Assembly (NCBI GenBank): GCA_012932865.1
Contig: SAXG01000016.1
Location: 310,001 to 374,000, forward strand
DNA length: 64,000 nt
Source: Amylostereum areolatum
Lineage: Eukaryota; Basidiomycota; Agaricomycetes; Russulales; Stereaceae
Direction: 5' to 3'
Both the position numbers and the translations under genes were made by a program. Positions 19,605 through 32,700 of the stretch are shown piece after piece. Under the pieces are notes generated by a model. That model saw only the letters and a program-made list of their open reading frames with translations, made no database searches and was not told where the DNA came from. Position 1 is the stretch's first letter. Every line of letters begins with the position of its first letter.

Positions 19605-22600
19605 TTGAACAATAAAAACGTTCATTTATCATACCAAACGTCTATCATGCTCCATCCACGGTCATTATCAAGTCCCCAACCCTCAACTTCGGCACCCAAC
19701 CCAGCAATCTCGGACACGAGCACCCCTATGCACACCCATACGCATGAGGCCAATCCTGGCTCCCCCCGCACACCAGCGAATGACACGCAAGATGATGTAG
19801 AGTCTCCTCTCAGTGTTCTGTTCAGTGAGAAGAAGGCTGGCCGTCCAGTGAAGAGGAAGTTCACAGGAACTGACTTTGTCCGGCATATCCGGAAGGCACC
19901 TGGGCCATCTTTTCGGCCTCAGGCTTCGAGCTCAACAGCGGAGGGGCCGTCAAATGCTGGCATGGGATATAACGATGAGTCTCCTCTGCAAGCTCCTTCA
20001 TCCCCTCCCGATCCACCCTCGTCCCCGGCTGGACTGCTGTCCGAGTCATCCCCGCTTGCTCGACAATATCATGCCACAACATCGTCTCGGACACCCACAG
20101 GCCCAATACAGCCTCCCGCAGGGTTTGTATTTTGGGAAGCACCAGAGACTATTCGAGCAGCAAAGATCCGTGAACGCGAAGCACAAGAGAAAGCCGAAGA
20201 GAAGAAGCGGAACGAACGCGTTTCTCGTGTACTGCAGGATATGATGACCGACGAAGATGATGGTGGCCACGGATTCAAGAACTTTGGCGACTTCATGGAC
20301 TCTCTCTTCACATCCAAGGATCAGCAGCTCTCGTCTCGTGTCACTATCTACTGCCAGCAACATGGTGAGGAACTCATTGAGAGGATTGCCGCGCGTGCAC
20401 CCGAGCAAGCCACAAATGCGAGCTTGAACATTGTCTCGTCGACTCTGCAGATGGAAGGCAAGGCTCTGAAGAACTTATTCGCCAACAAGTGGTACAATAC
20501 CATCACGGATCTGTTGCAGGAGTTCTCAATGGACGAGCTGGCCGAGAGGATCAAGACTGTTGCTCCGACACTTTGGAAACTACTCGAGGACGTTGCTGTA
20601 CCCTCCACGCGACACGGTGTGGAAGGGCGCGATCCCACCATGGTGTGTCCATTCTAAAGACTCCATTGTCCTCCCATTCTAATGTGCACCAGATATTTAC
20701 AACAGTGGCCGCTATGATGGCTGTTCTTCAGTCACGCAAATCTACGGCGTTTCAGCGTGTCATCGGCCTCTTCCTTCTAGCCTCCGGAGCAGCCAAGCGT
20801 GTAATAGAGGTCCTCGCGCATGCAGGATTATCCGTCTCCTACACGACCGCCATCTCACACGTCAAAATGCTCTCGCAGGAGGGAGTTGAGCGGTACCGGA
20901 AGATCCTCGCGACACAGATGTGCGGGATTGTATGGGACAACATCAATATACCATTTCGCGTTGGAGAGCAACGTTTCAACAACCGCAACCATTTCGATAA
21001 CGGAACGACGGCCACACTGATCCCGGTTTACGACCCTTCATCTCCCGATGGGCGTGTCGCACACGGAACACTTCCCCTAGAAATGAAACCGCCACGGACC
21101 AGTCGTCGGCCACTTCTGGACTATAACCCAGAGGATGTCCTTCCCACTGCAACACAGGCCGCGGAATTTTCAACATATTGTCTCTGGCAGCTACAGGAGC
21201 TCGCACTCGAGAATATCCCAGGTCTTGGTCGCCTGCGAGAGGAACTCGGTGGACCGCCCGTTGTTCTCCAGATCCCAGTCCACAAGACCGAGCCAATGCC
21301 AATGCCAGCGCGCGAGATCGACGAGTCATCGATTGATGGCACAATAGAGTTACTTCGCACATTCTCTTCCGACCTTGGAGTGGACGATGCGTTCCTCAAG
21401 AAGCATGGCCTGTTCTTTGCAGACGGTGACCTTCTGACGGTACTTCTATCTGACAAGGTAGGGCTTGCAATGGTCCCGTTGTGTCTACTGTCATTGCTAA
21501 CGGACTCTGTCTAAAAAGATTGAAGCCGCACGCCGAAATAGCGATCCCGAAACCGTGGCGGCCACCAACCATCTTGTCCGCCGCTTTGGACTCTTTCATG
21601 GGAAGATGGCAATTACACGAGCCGTTGCAAATGAGCACTGGGGGAAGCCGAATTCAGAATGGGCAGGCGGCTTGTGCTGGGAGAATGGCTTCCTACAACG
21701 GAAAGCCTTTTCGGCAGGTTGGAAAGCAAAGAAATCAACACCATGGGCACCATCACATGAGCTCATCAGCATCTCCCTCCCCGCGCATGTCATTGACGCA
21801 TTTCGTATTCACTGCGGTCATCCTGATTTGCAAGATTGGGCAGCCACAGTGTCACTTGAAGATTTCAAACGGGTGAGCGAGACCGTCAAGCATGAGCTCT
21901 TCTCAACGGCAGCTGTCGATGTGCTTCGAAAGCTCCCCGAGGACCGACGTGATTACTCACTGGAAAACAACATTCTCTATAACCGTGATGCACTATACTA
22001 CATCGTCTTTGCACGTGCAATCAAGCGAGGGGATATTGGATGTGTGGTCAATGCATTGCGGGTATGGGGGATCATCATGCGCGGAAGTGGATCCATGCCA
22101 AAGTATGCGGACATCATCTTTGAGACTCTCCGCCGTTTAGCCACATATCCTGAGAAGCTCCGGTAAGCTGGCAGTGCTCGTCCATGACCCTATATGATCA
22201 CTTAGTATTCACATCCTACTAGGCTTCTCTTCCTGTATAACTGGCTGGTTAACCTCTCAGGACATCCCGATGGCTTCAAAGAGGTGGACTTGCTCCAAGA
22301 GCATCAGAATTTTTGGGCCAAGGTTGATACACCTTTGTTTTCTCTTCGCATGGTCAGTAAGATTATAATGTTGCACTTTTCTACAGGTTATATACAATGC
22401 AAAGGGTGTCAACAAGAGCTGGAAATGGCTCTCAATGATTACTGTATGCATATTCACGCTCCGTGATATCATGCGTACTGTGCAGAAGGCATACAAGATA
22501 CCCGAGTACGGTGTCAGCCACACCTCTCCAAAAAGCGACGAGGAGAAAGCCAAGTTGTCGGATGAGATTGGAGTGCAAAAGCTACAAGTATACGTTGCAA

Positions 22601-23169
22601 ATCGTCCATCGAAACACGCAATTCAACCTGTGCGCGACCTCTTCCACCTCGGCACAAAATACCCCGACAATCCGAAGGCATTTCAGGCGTTCCGCACCCC
22701 CACTCGTCGCATGAAGAACTGCGGTGTTCCACAGGAGATGACCGCAAGCCAATCTAGTGTATCCCCGCACACCAACGATGATCCAAACCTTGCGGATGAA
22801 GCGCCTGGAGAAACATTTGACGGGTTTGGTATCAATGATGGAGGTGACCACGACAGTGATCTAGGTGATGGAGAGGAGCCTGAGGACGAACATCCATCTC
22901 AGGAGGACCTTGCTGTCGACGATGAGGAGTTTCATGGTCTAGCGGATCATATTTTAGCACAAGCCATTAGCATTGTCGAAGAAATCGAGGCGTACCCTCA
23001 AGGCCTAGAGGACGACTCTGATATGGAGGATGATGCATGTGCAGACGGGCCAGGACCTTCGGTGACAAGTGGGATCATCGACTCTGGTGCTCCAGGTGGG
23101 GACATGGATTGGGCACCTGTCGGTGATGGCGATGAGGATGCAGCTAGCGACGAATTTTTTTTTCAATAG
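19605..23169 (+). CDS. DUF6589-type protein, putative transposase (element 2)
   Basis: Exons 19605-20642, 20693-21457, 21519-22162, 22223-22322 and 22387-23169; 1109 aa, the same predicted product as the element 1 copy. Open over its full length with all splice sites preserved. Two intact copies imply that this element could encode its own mobility. Confidence 0.72.
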
Positions 23170-25853
23170 TTGCTGTGGGACTGGAAGTAGTAGCACGCAC
23201 CTAGTTGAACCAGTTGAATAACCTCATTGGCACCGGGAAGGGTAGGATCGCGCCGGCTGCACTCGTATAGCTTATGAAGGACAACATGTTCCACCTCATC
23301 TGCATTGTTTGCGACTGCACTGTGGTCCCCGTAAACTTTGCGAGAATTTAATGAGATCAGTTGCCAGTCATGCAGAAACTCTACCAGCGAGTTGTATCCA
23401 CCACCAACCTTCCGCATGCGTGTACGGATCTTGCCAACGGACATAGGAACATCGACGGCACCATGGTACATAACATTCTATCCAACTAAATCTCAGCAAT
23501 GAACATCTCGATAGCACGTAGCACGTACTGTCTCTGGTGGCACACGCTTGATCGAGCGTATCCGTGGCTGGCCTGCACCATCAATGAGATGCTCGACCAG
23601 GTCAGAGCACTCGTCGAAGACCTGTTTGAGGAGTCCGCGGGTAGTTTTCTCAGGAACGGTGGCCACTGTGGTATGTAGGGCACTGAGCACCTCGTTGGTG
23701 AACACCGCACCGACAGGGTCGTTCGTCGCCGCGTCCGTGTTGGTGTTAGCATCAGTAAGGATTGACTGCAAGCAGTTCAACACCTCGTCGGCATACTTGA
23801 ATGACCAGTGCCAACGCACACGGTCATTCAACTTAGCATGTGTGTCTAGAAAGCTCGCCCCCGACGCAATCTGCTGTAAGACCTGGTCGCTCATGATATC
23901 GGCCCCTGTCATAATGTCTTGTCCTGGCCAATCACGCGCCACTATGAGCTCGCGCAGAGACATCAGAGCAGCTGTTGCGCGATCTCGGACCTCACGACTG
24001 CTCTGGGACCGACGGCCTGCCCTCAGGCGGGCATCATCTTCAACCGTGATAGTCTCCATCCGAAACGATGAAGCTTCGCAATTGTCACAGCAGGGAGCGG
24101 TGGCCCAGGGCTCGTGGATAGGTAAAGCTCCTATAGCTGGCTAGTTAGTCTGGTATGCGTACACCAAGGTCAGCACTCACTCTTTTTCGAGTTTTCAAAG
24201 AACTCGTCCCATGGCACGCGACGACAATGTTTTGTTGAAACGTACTTCGCCAAATACAACGCGTCTCGTGAAGCCAAGACGCCGTGGAACCGGGTCCGTT
24301 TTCCAACCTGTCGGTCCAGCTGGACATCGGTTGTTTCGGGACGTATTGGCTCATCTTCATCGGCATGAAGAGGCCGTGCGTTGATATCCCTGGGTACCGT
24401 TTCATTTCCTGGCCTTCGCCCCGAATGATTGTCCAGTTCCGCTGCGTCGACAATGACACGTTGCTTTTCATGGTAACCCGCCGAGACGATGAGAATCGCC
24501 TCTCCGATCTGTTGAAAGTCCCGGACACAGCGGCCGATTTTTTGCACCAGAGAGCAAAATGTTTTGGGGGCCTTCCAGAAAACAACGCGCTGGATGTTTC
24601 TGAGGTCCAACCCCTGGAGAAATGTTAGAGAGTAAATTGATGATGAGGAGACAAAAACGACTTCGTACCCAGCCCAATGCATCCGTCGCAGCGACGATTC
24701 GGATTCGTCCATCCTTGAGAGCGTCAAGGACATACTCCTTTCGCCTTGAATCGACATGGCGATGGTAGAACTCGATGGTGCTGGGATCTACGTTCACAGT
24801 CTCTGCATGTGCGCGAAGCGTGTCTTGGACATCCTCGGCATCCGTCCGACCTTGTACATAAACCAGTGTGGGGGGGATGTCCTCGGGTGATGCTGCATCC
24901 TTCGGGATCAATGCTATAAGGTCGGCCATGGTATCTTCCGGGTGCTGCATAATTCGCACTGAGAGCGCGACGTTAGGCTTTGCATTTGACACCATTACAC
25001 GGGCAACATCTTGATCCAGGCCAAGCTTCTCTTGAATGTCGGCGACAACAGATGCAGGAAGAGTCGCAGATGCGACAAGAATGGGAGTACCAGGAGGTAA
25101 CCGCGATCGAAGTGTGCCCAAGTTGGAGAACTCTGGCCGGAAGTCGTCAGTTCCCCACTCTGAGATCGCATGCCCCTCATCAATGACCATGCAGATCACG
25201 TCGCGGCGGAAGACCTTGGCCTGAAATACCGCACTTCCGAACGCGCTGCTGCGAGCCGTCTCTGGACCCACTATTCCGATGCGGTATTTCCCTTGCCCGA
25301 GTTCCTAGCGATTGTGCGGTGAGAGGGAGGCATGATATACTGAGAGTATACGTACAATCATCCGCTTCTCTCTCTCTGGAGTCTCGGAGTGTATGGCGAC
25401 GGCCGGAATGCCTTTGGACACAAAATCCTTGGCCTGGCAAGTACCCCTATTAGATGGTTAATTGTGTTCATGATGCTGGCTACATACCTGCTGTTCCATG
25501 AGCGCAATGAGAGGGCTAACGACCACAATGATCTTCGCCAAAGTAGCCTCGGAGTCTGTGGCCGTCGGGGACCAATAATAGAAAAGCGGGTAGGCGAAAG
25601 CGAGAGTCTTGCCACCGCCTGTTGGAACGTCCAGGATAACGCTTTTTTTGTTCAGGATGAGCACCCCTGTTTCTTCTTGGAAAGGGTGTACCGCTGGGAT
25701 ACCGAAGGTATCACATAGTCGCCGAGACGCCAGTTGCACACGTTCAGGATCGGGGTGAGGACCGGAATCCGTCATAGAAGAGAGGGGAAGAGACTGGGGG
25801 ATATTTTGCGAGCAAACAGATAGACATCGCGGCCTGGAAGAGGGGGCCGTCAT
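23163..25853 (-). CDS. RecQ-like helicase (element 2)
   Basis: Exons 25853-25488, 25433-25356, 25304-24669, 24613-24181, 24130-23529 and 23477-23163; 809 aa. It differs from the element 1 copy by one residue: Asn in place of Ser shortly after the DEGH box, in a FSNLGTL segment that is not a helicase motif. All helicase motifs are present. Its stop codon overlaps that of the convergent DUF6589-type gene, as in copy 1. Confidence 0.82.
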
Positions 25854-26079
25854 GTCTCAGACCAGTCGGAGCCGCCATGGTATGCTAGAGAGGCAGAAGT
25901 GAGTAGTAATTGCTTACCGGACTGGTCAGATGCGAGAAGAACGATATATTCGATATATATGAGTGAGATATACAAGAAAATATTGGAAGGAGAGCGGGGG
26001 AGAAGGTAGCATAGTGAGAGGCGGGGTCGAAGACGCGTAAGTTGAGAGACGAGGAGACGCGTCACCGCGTCCAAAATTC

Positions 26080-26197
26080 TAAGTCCCAACTATCGCGTGG
26101 GAACTTTTTGCCTGTACCACCGCGCGCCTGTTCGACTCCAGTCCCTACGGCTGCGAGATCGACTGTCATCTCGCACGTCGGGACTGGTTCGAGTCTA
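26080..26197 (-). repeat. Terminal inverted repeat, outer end of element 2
   Basis: Same sequence as 11752-11869, reversed; ends GGTTCGAGTCTA. Confidence 0.85.
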
Positions 26198-26206
26198 CCG
26201 TGCACC
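26198..26206 (+). repeat. 9-bp target site duplication, right end of element 2
   Basis: CCGTGCACC, identical to 19425-19433. Confidence 0.9.
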
Positions 26207-27713
26207 AGCGCCGGTCATTTTACGCACTCAAAATGGCGCGCAGGGCCGCCCATCCGACTCCTGTCAGTGAAAGGGTGGGCCAAGCGTCGCCCTCCCTTTT
26301 GTATTAACTTTTCCTCCTTGTCTTCCGAGCTTTGACGTGCGGATCCGTCCTGGAAGCCGGAAGACGTACTTTATCGGGGCGTCGATGCAGAAGGTGTTCA
26401 CCATTGAACGACATGCCAGGGCGTGCGTCTCGGGCGCTTCTCCTTCGATAGCAATACAACACCAGTGGGTATCAAAAATCCTTGTCTTCCACGGCGCTGT
26501 CGCCACTCGCGTCGGCGGATATACCGGTCCCACGTCTTCGTGCCAGGGTGCATTCTCCATGAAGGACGACCATCGTGCCATCGTGTCCCGCACCGCGTCG
26601 CCCGCGCCCGTCTCACCCGTGGCGAAAACCAAACCCGAAGATCCGTCCGTCCGTCAGCACAGTTTTAATCTCTTGTCTCCCCTCCGATCGCCACATCCCC
26701 ACCATTCTTCTGGTTCATCTCTGCGTGCAATGGACGGGCACATGCCACGAGTCTGGAACGTCGATCCTGAGCGCTGCCAGTAATCCCTTATACGATGGAC
26801 GATGGACCGCGCCTTGTATCATCGCCGCCTCGTCCAGACCGAAGGTCCGCGGGAGACACGTACTACATATGTAGATCGCGAGAAGCAGTACTAATGTACG
26901 TCCTGCATCTAGTCTCCCCCGAGGCAGAACAAAGATACTCCGTCGGCCTTCGCAAGCTCGGGATCCCAAGTACAGTACGTATATAGCTGGCATCGCCATA
27001 TAACCCATCAATATGTTCAATCGTTCCCCAACGATCTCGATCTTACTCCCGTCGCCTGGCATCTATTTGTTCGTGAGGAGTGGATGAGATTGGGCCCGCT
27101 ACAGACTGAGATCCATACAGGCAGATATCGGCTATTATGCATTACGCATTATGTACTAAGTATCTGTCTGTTGCTGCGCGACCGCGTTCGATCGAACACC
27201 GATGTCGAAGCCGCCCGTGAGTCGTCCAAACCGAGTCCAAACCAGACCACGAAGCGCCGTCCGTCCCCGCTGCATCATTCAAGTTCAAGAACAATCCCGT
27301 ACGCTACAGCACGACCGGTCCCCCCCGCCCCCGTTCCACGCCCAACCCTCAAAACGGGATCCGCACCTGCGCGCAATCGATCCCCTCCGGCCTGAGCGCG
27401 CGCGGGACCGCGTCGTTTCCCGCCCCTCGCACGCGCGCGCGGCGAACTCCGCCCTCGCGCGTTCGGGGTCCGTCTTGGGCACGAAGGCGGACCGTCTCCG
27501 CGTGCGTCGCGTTGCCCATGTCGAATCTGTGGGCGCGCGCGCGTCAGCGAAAAGGGGCAGCGGAGAGCGGAGAGGGATGATCGCGGGGGAGGGAGGGAGG
27601 GAAGGGGGACAAGAAGAGGGGAAGGGGTACAAGGAAGAGGGAGGGGGGACAGGTAAGAAGGAGGGTGGGAAGGATGAAATGGAAGAGGGAAGGAAGGTAG
27701 GACGTAAGGCAAA
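26207..27713. other. Intergenic; possible decayed coding remnant, purine-rich tract
   Basis: On the minus strand about 26264-26632 gives a protein-like stretch of 122 residues without a recognised domain, probably a remnant. About 27555-27710 is a G/A-rich tract (GGGAGGGAGG-type runs). Nothing else recognised. Confidence 0.4.
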
Positions 27714-28004
27714 CATCAGGAAAACCATCCCTTACTAAAATCAACAAAATCCAGCAAATTAGCGCTAGTTAGAGGGGGACCTTCCTAAAGAGAACTAACG
27801 GGCTCTATTCTCACAAACCCCGCTACACATTCGATGACGTCGTCGAATGACCTCCATATTTGCACTTAAATACATAGTTGAGGCCAGAAGGGTGACAGGG
27901 ACCTACGTTGGACGTAGTGCCTTGCAGGTTGGCAGCGGGAACAGGGAATTAGGCAGGCCCCCTCTAATTAGTAGATTTTTAGTAAGGGAGGGTTTTTCCT
28001 GATG
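27714..28004. mobile_element. MITE, copy 1 (291 bp), Plavaka-type ends
   Basis: Near-perfect inverted ends of about 27 bp (CATCAGGAAAA at the left and TTTTTCCTGATG at the right), followed inward by TTACTAAAA and a CTCTAATTAG/GACCTTCCTAAAG subterminal set. Flanks are AA on both sides, a 2-bp duplication. It has no coding capacity. Copy 2 at 42239-42532 is closely similar throughout. It lies at the 3' end of the aspartic protease gene on the minus strand. Confidence 0.88.
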
Positions 28005-29054
28005 AAGACGACGGAAGACATCGTGTACGCGTTCCGCAGGAAAACTTCCCACGACACAACCGCCCCGGCCTCCGCCGCGTACCCGAAGAACGTCCGACAC
28101 GCTGCCCACCGTGCCCTGCCCGTCGTCGTACGGCAGCACGTAGCTCATGTCGAGCGGGTGCACCTCGATCGTCTGTCCTCTATAAACCAATGGCGGCCGG
28201 TAGGTGGGGGGAGGAGGGGCCGCACGGGCAGCCGCGATTCAAATAAGCGGCACCGCTCCGAATTCCAAAAAGAAGAAGAAAACGCACCCAAACACGAACC
28301 CGACCCCCACCGCCACATCGCACGGCACGAACCACGCCTGCCTCCCCACTCCCACTCCCACTCCCGGCGTCGGCATCCACACACCGCCGCGCGCCCTCCA
28401 CCCCCGCATACATCGCCTCCGCCGCCTCGGGCGACACATACCCCATGCTCGTCCCGCTGTCCACGATCGCCGTCCTCCCGCGCCGCCGCGCCGCGCCCTT
28501 CTCCTCCTCGTCCCCCGCCAGGTCCACCCGCACGCCCCCCCGCACGACCAGCGCGTCCAGCGCCACGCGCCAGAACGGCGTCCCGCGCGGCGTCAGCGGC
28601 AGTCGCGGGACGGGCGGGAGGGCCGCGGCGGAGGAGGAGGAGGAGGAGGGAGGGGTGCGGGTCGAGGGTGCCGAGGGTGAAGCTGCTGGGGACGTCGTCG
28701 CCCCGCGCGAGGTCGAGGGCGAAGAAAGCGGGTATGGAGGAGGAGGAGGAGAGGAGGAGGCGGAGAAGAGGCGGGAGAGGGGCGGGAGGGCGGAGGACGC
28801 GTTGTTGCGCGCGGTGTAGATGTCGGAGCCGCGAGCGGGGGCGAGGCCGAGGATGCCGTCGAGGGGGAGGTTGCGCGTCTGTCGACCGACCCGTCCCGTT
28901 CGCCTCCCCATCAGCCCGCGTTGTCCCCCCTCACCCGCGCAAAACGCGAGCGAGCGCAAAAAGACGAAGGGGCGCACCTCGTCCGCGTTGAGAAACGCTG
29001 CGGGGACGAGAAGGGGGTCAGAGAAGGGGAGAGGGAAGAAGGAAAAGGAATGTG

Positions 29055-29103
<49 letters not shown>

Positions 29104-29742
29104 ACGCACCTTGGTCCGTGATCGCGTACCCCGCGAGGACCACGTCCGCGTACGCGATCGTGCCCGCGACGCCCGCGCCGACGTACTCGATCCCGAGCGT
29201 GGCGTCGGTGACGTACGTGAGCGCCGTCGCGCTCCTTTTCCGCACCCACAGATCGGCGGAGCCCGTGTCGAGCTGGACGGTATACTCTGCGCAGACCCAC
29301 ATCCACACAGCACACAGTAAGTACTGAGTACATACATACACAGCGTGGGCCGCGCGCGGAAGAAGAAACCTCGGATGCAGACGCACCTTGGCCGCCGAGG
29401 ACGATGTCGATGAGGTACTGCCCGTTCCGAGTTTCAGAAAGATCCGGTGCACGACCGTTCTGCGGATGCAGAGGCGGGGCGGAGGGGGAGGGGGAGGGGA
29501 GAAGAGCAAGAACGCACCACGAGATCCCCGCCGTTGTACGGCGCCACGGCGCCGAGCGCGCGGGGCGCCTTCCGCTCCCGAAAGACGCGCCGCAGCGGCA
29601 CCGTCACCGTCCTCGCAGTTTCCCCCGCGTCTTCGCGCCGAGGGGGGTGGACGGCCAGGACGGGGAGAAGGAGGAAGAGGAGAAGGAGAAGGGACGCGCA
29701 CTGCCACCGCGTGGGCGCGAGCGCGCGCGGAGCAGGCTGCAT
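28005..29742 (-). pseudogene. Pepsin-like aspartic protease, frame-broken and 3'-truncated
   Basis: A secreted A1-family protease is clear. There is a signal peptide from the ATG at 29742 (MQPAPRALAPTRWQC then a leucine run), a propeptide, the first catalytic motif QLDTGSADLWV, the second IVDSGTSMGYV, then FVFGG-TIEVHPLDM and FLRNAYTM near the C-terminus. Exons that fit are 29742-29518, 29459-29387, 29286-29110, 28997-28978, 28878 to about 28288, and 28179 onward. The conserved frame jumps near 28735-28765 and back near 28621-28660, both in GGA/TCC repeats, and again near 28105-28125. A further jump near 28345-28390 could be a 44-nt intron. The MITE begins just after the FLRNAYTM region and removes the natural end. 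Alternative: assembly errors in GC-rich repeats. Confidence 0.7.
29057..29100 (+). repeat. (GA)n microsatellite
   Basis: About 44 bp of GA dinucleotides. On the coding strand of the protease it is the CT-rich interior of its third intron. Confidence 0.9.
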
Positions 29743-32700
29743 TCTGCGTCGTCGATAGGATACCGCTGGCGGCTGGGTCTTGCGCTCTTTGGAGCCACGA
29801 CTGGGGAAATGGAGGGGCAAGTCCGAGCGGTGTAAGTAAGCAGAATATGGAGGTTGGGGAGGGAAGGGCGGTGGAAACTCGGCAAGTATTCCTGTAAATC
29901 GACGCCGGTGGGTGCTGCGCGGCCTGCGCACCGGATCCTTCTTCCGCCTCCCACTTGCAGACCCCCACCCTCCTCCTGATCGTCATCCAAACACGCGCGC
30001 GCACCTTCAAGGTTTCTTCGTAGGTTTGCACGACTGGTAGGAGGGCACCCGGGGACCGCACAGAAACAGAAGAGAGAGGGGTGGGGGGAATCGACAACTG
30101 CGTCCTGCGCCAGCTTCAAGAATAGCACGGCGGCGGCGACGGCGGACATAGTGCGCGGCTATGTATATGTATGTAAGTCACCCCTGCACGTCCGCCTGCG
30201 CCTCTGGGGTCTGAACGAACTGCACGCAGTGGAACTCGGCCTCGAACCGCATTGACAGGATAAGTACTTGAAACGCGGGTAGGGCGCACCTGCGCGCACG
30301 CGCATCTGGCGATGCTTCGACGATTCGACGAAGACTCGGAAGTGCACGAGCAGTGCGACCGGTCGAGTCGTAGAGGGTGGATGGGTTGACAGGAGCTCGG
30401 AGAGGCGAGGAGGGGGGTGAGCGCCGAGCGGCGGGCGGGCGGATGGGCGGTGCGTACTACATATCTTAGTACCTCTGCCTCTCGAGTCTCGAGCTCATTT
30501 TCCGAACCTGACAGACGTCGCGGGTCATGATCGCAGACGCGCGATCCCTGCACGCGAGACGTCGTAGACGGACACTGGCCAGGACCATGGAGAACGCGAG
30601 GCTTCGGAGGAGCGTCGATGGCCCACGTCCGTGACTGCGCACGTGGCTTGCCATTTTATTTTTATTTTTTATTTTTTTGAATACATTTATATCCCGCGTC
30701 AAGTACCTAAGACTAAATGCGGCTCCCCGAAGGGTACAGGTGAACGGAAAGTATGGTAGAACAGAGTCGGACAGAAGGATGGAAGGGTCGTTGAAAGGAA
30801 GGGATGCGTCGAACTCGAGTGGCAAGAGACGGCGCGTTGGGAGAACCGCACGCGGGGGCCGCGCGGTGAAGGGGGGCAAAGCCCCATGAAGAACCGGACC
30901 CCATACCAGCGGGCGTCGACGACAGCTGCAGGCACACTGCCGCCTCGCAGCGCTGGCGCATAGAGGAGAGGGAGCCAGACATTGCTGGGCCTCAAGAACT
31001 CAGCGGGGGAAACCGGGGTGGGTAGGAGGGGTGGGCCGTCGTCCACGTCGACGGCCTCGGTTCTGCGGGTACCAACGACGTTCCGCATACGTCGCTGGCT
31101 TGCGGCGGAGGGCTGCCGACTTTGACGAGCCTGGCAAGCCAGGTTCTCGCCTCCCCAGGCCTCCCACGCACCCACTTGGGGTCCCCAATCCCAAGTGATG
31201 GTGGTGGTTAGAGGTCGGCACGTGGCTTGCCAGTGCACGACGCGTCGCGATCACCCACCTCCGATTCCTCGACCGTCGCCACCTCTCGAAAGAATGGCGC
31301 GCGCGCGCACGACCGAGGGGGGCGCCGAGGCAGCAGATGACGCGCGCATCTGACCCTTTCTTCCCCCCCTCCGTCGCTTCAGCCCTTCCCCTCCACCAGC
31401 TTGTCCACCGCCAACGCGACGCCCTCGACTCCCCTCGCTCCGCTTCAGAACGCATTTCCGACCACGGGTGTGAAGACGGCGAGATGGGTTCATCGCATGC
31501 CCCTCGGAAATCGACGCGACTGCGTCCGAGAAAGAAAGAAAGAGAGAAAGAGAGAAAGGATAAAAGACGCGGCCGCGGGGCGCGTGGCGTGGACCAGCTG
31601 TACGACTGTGCTGGCAGATGACCGCCCGTGCGCGTATCAGGTGGGCGGGGGGCATGGTCGCATCGCAAGCAGGAGTGCAGCTAAAACGCCGTCGTGTCGA
31701 ATTCCTCACGGCCCTTCGTCCTCTTCCCCCCCCACCCACCACGGCACCTCGCCAACGGTATACATCCTCCTCCTCCTCCAACGCCCGCGCCCACGATCCC
31801 TTCCGATTCTTTTTTCTTCCTCCTCTTGGCTCCTTCCTTCCCACGCACGGACGCCCGTAGGAGCAGCCACCGCCGCGCCCCTTTTCACCGCAATAGCCCA
31901 CGGGCGTCGCGCGTCTCCTTGCCTCACGGGAGGCGTCCGCATCGCGTTTGGCAGGGGGGCTAGGGACGAGCGAGCGCGGAGGAGAGAGTTCGGTCTTTGT
32001 CGTCGGCACGCGTGGCGAGGCGCGATGGACGGTACGCAGCGTACGGAGCCTTCGACTTCGACTTCCTCTGCGCTCCACCCCGCCCCGTCTCTCCGACGCT
32101 TCCCTCGACCTTCCCAAGCTTCAGCCGAAACCTTCGCTCAAAGTCCATAGAGCCGAGTCGCCGAGACTGGAGGGGGGGGGGGGGGGGGGGATAAACCGAT
32201 CTGCCTGCCCGCTCCCCGCCGCGCGGTCTCATCGTCAAGGGGGGTTCGCTTTCGAACGACCGTTCACCCCGGCCAATCGCCTTCGAGGCGATCGCAGCTC
32301 GTCAAATACCGCGAGCGTGCGGTGCGGCTCGTTGCGGGGAAGGCAATGCGGGGTAGGGCAGGGGCGCGTTGTGGGGGGATGGGGGCCCTGGGGTCCTCGA
32401 CGGACCCGGGACCTCTGGGCGTTCGGTTCCCCCGCGCTGGACCGGGACGAGGAAATCTGATCGATGTTTGATTACCCCGCACTTCGCGTCTTCTTGGCGC
32501 CCGCCCCTCGGCTCCGCCCCTGGGCGCTTGTCGCTTGTCAGGTTTCACACCCAGCTTCTTCTTGTCCAGCACCGGTCACTCTGCACGGATGCAGAAACCG
32601 CCCTCGACGTCATCGATGCGGCCCCCCATTCTGGACCCGTTCGTCGCTGTCCCGCGCCGCGCCGCGGGGCGTGTGCTGTCGCTCTCGTCGTCGTCGTCGT

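Larger units (their letters stand above)
19434..26197 (-). mobile_element. Academ-like helicase transposon, copy 2, 6764 bp, inverted
   Basis: Mirror image of 11752-18515: every landmark at position x in copy 1 lies at 37949 minus x here, so there is no net insertion or deletion. The only difference I found in the coding parts is G at 12826 against A (T on the plus strand at 25123), a Ser-to-Asn change in the helicase. Its own duplication CCGTGCACC shows a separate insertion rather than a palindromic copy. Confidence 0.85.

Noticed and set aside
11752..26197. One giant palindrome formed by inverted duplication
   Set aside because: Each arm has its own, different 9-bp direct duplication and complete terminal inverted repeats, so two insertions explain it better.
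28180..29337. 385-residue continuous frame as the protease protein
   Set aside because: It reads through introns and the (CT)n tract; only parts match the protease family.
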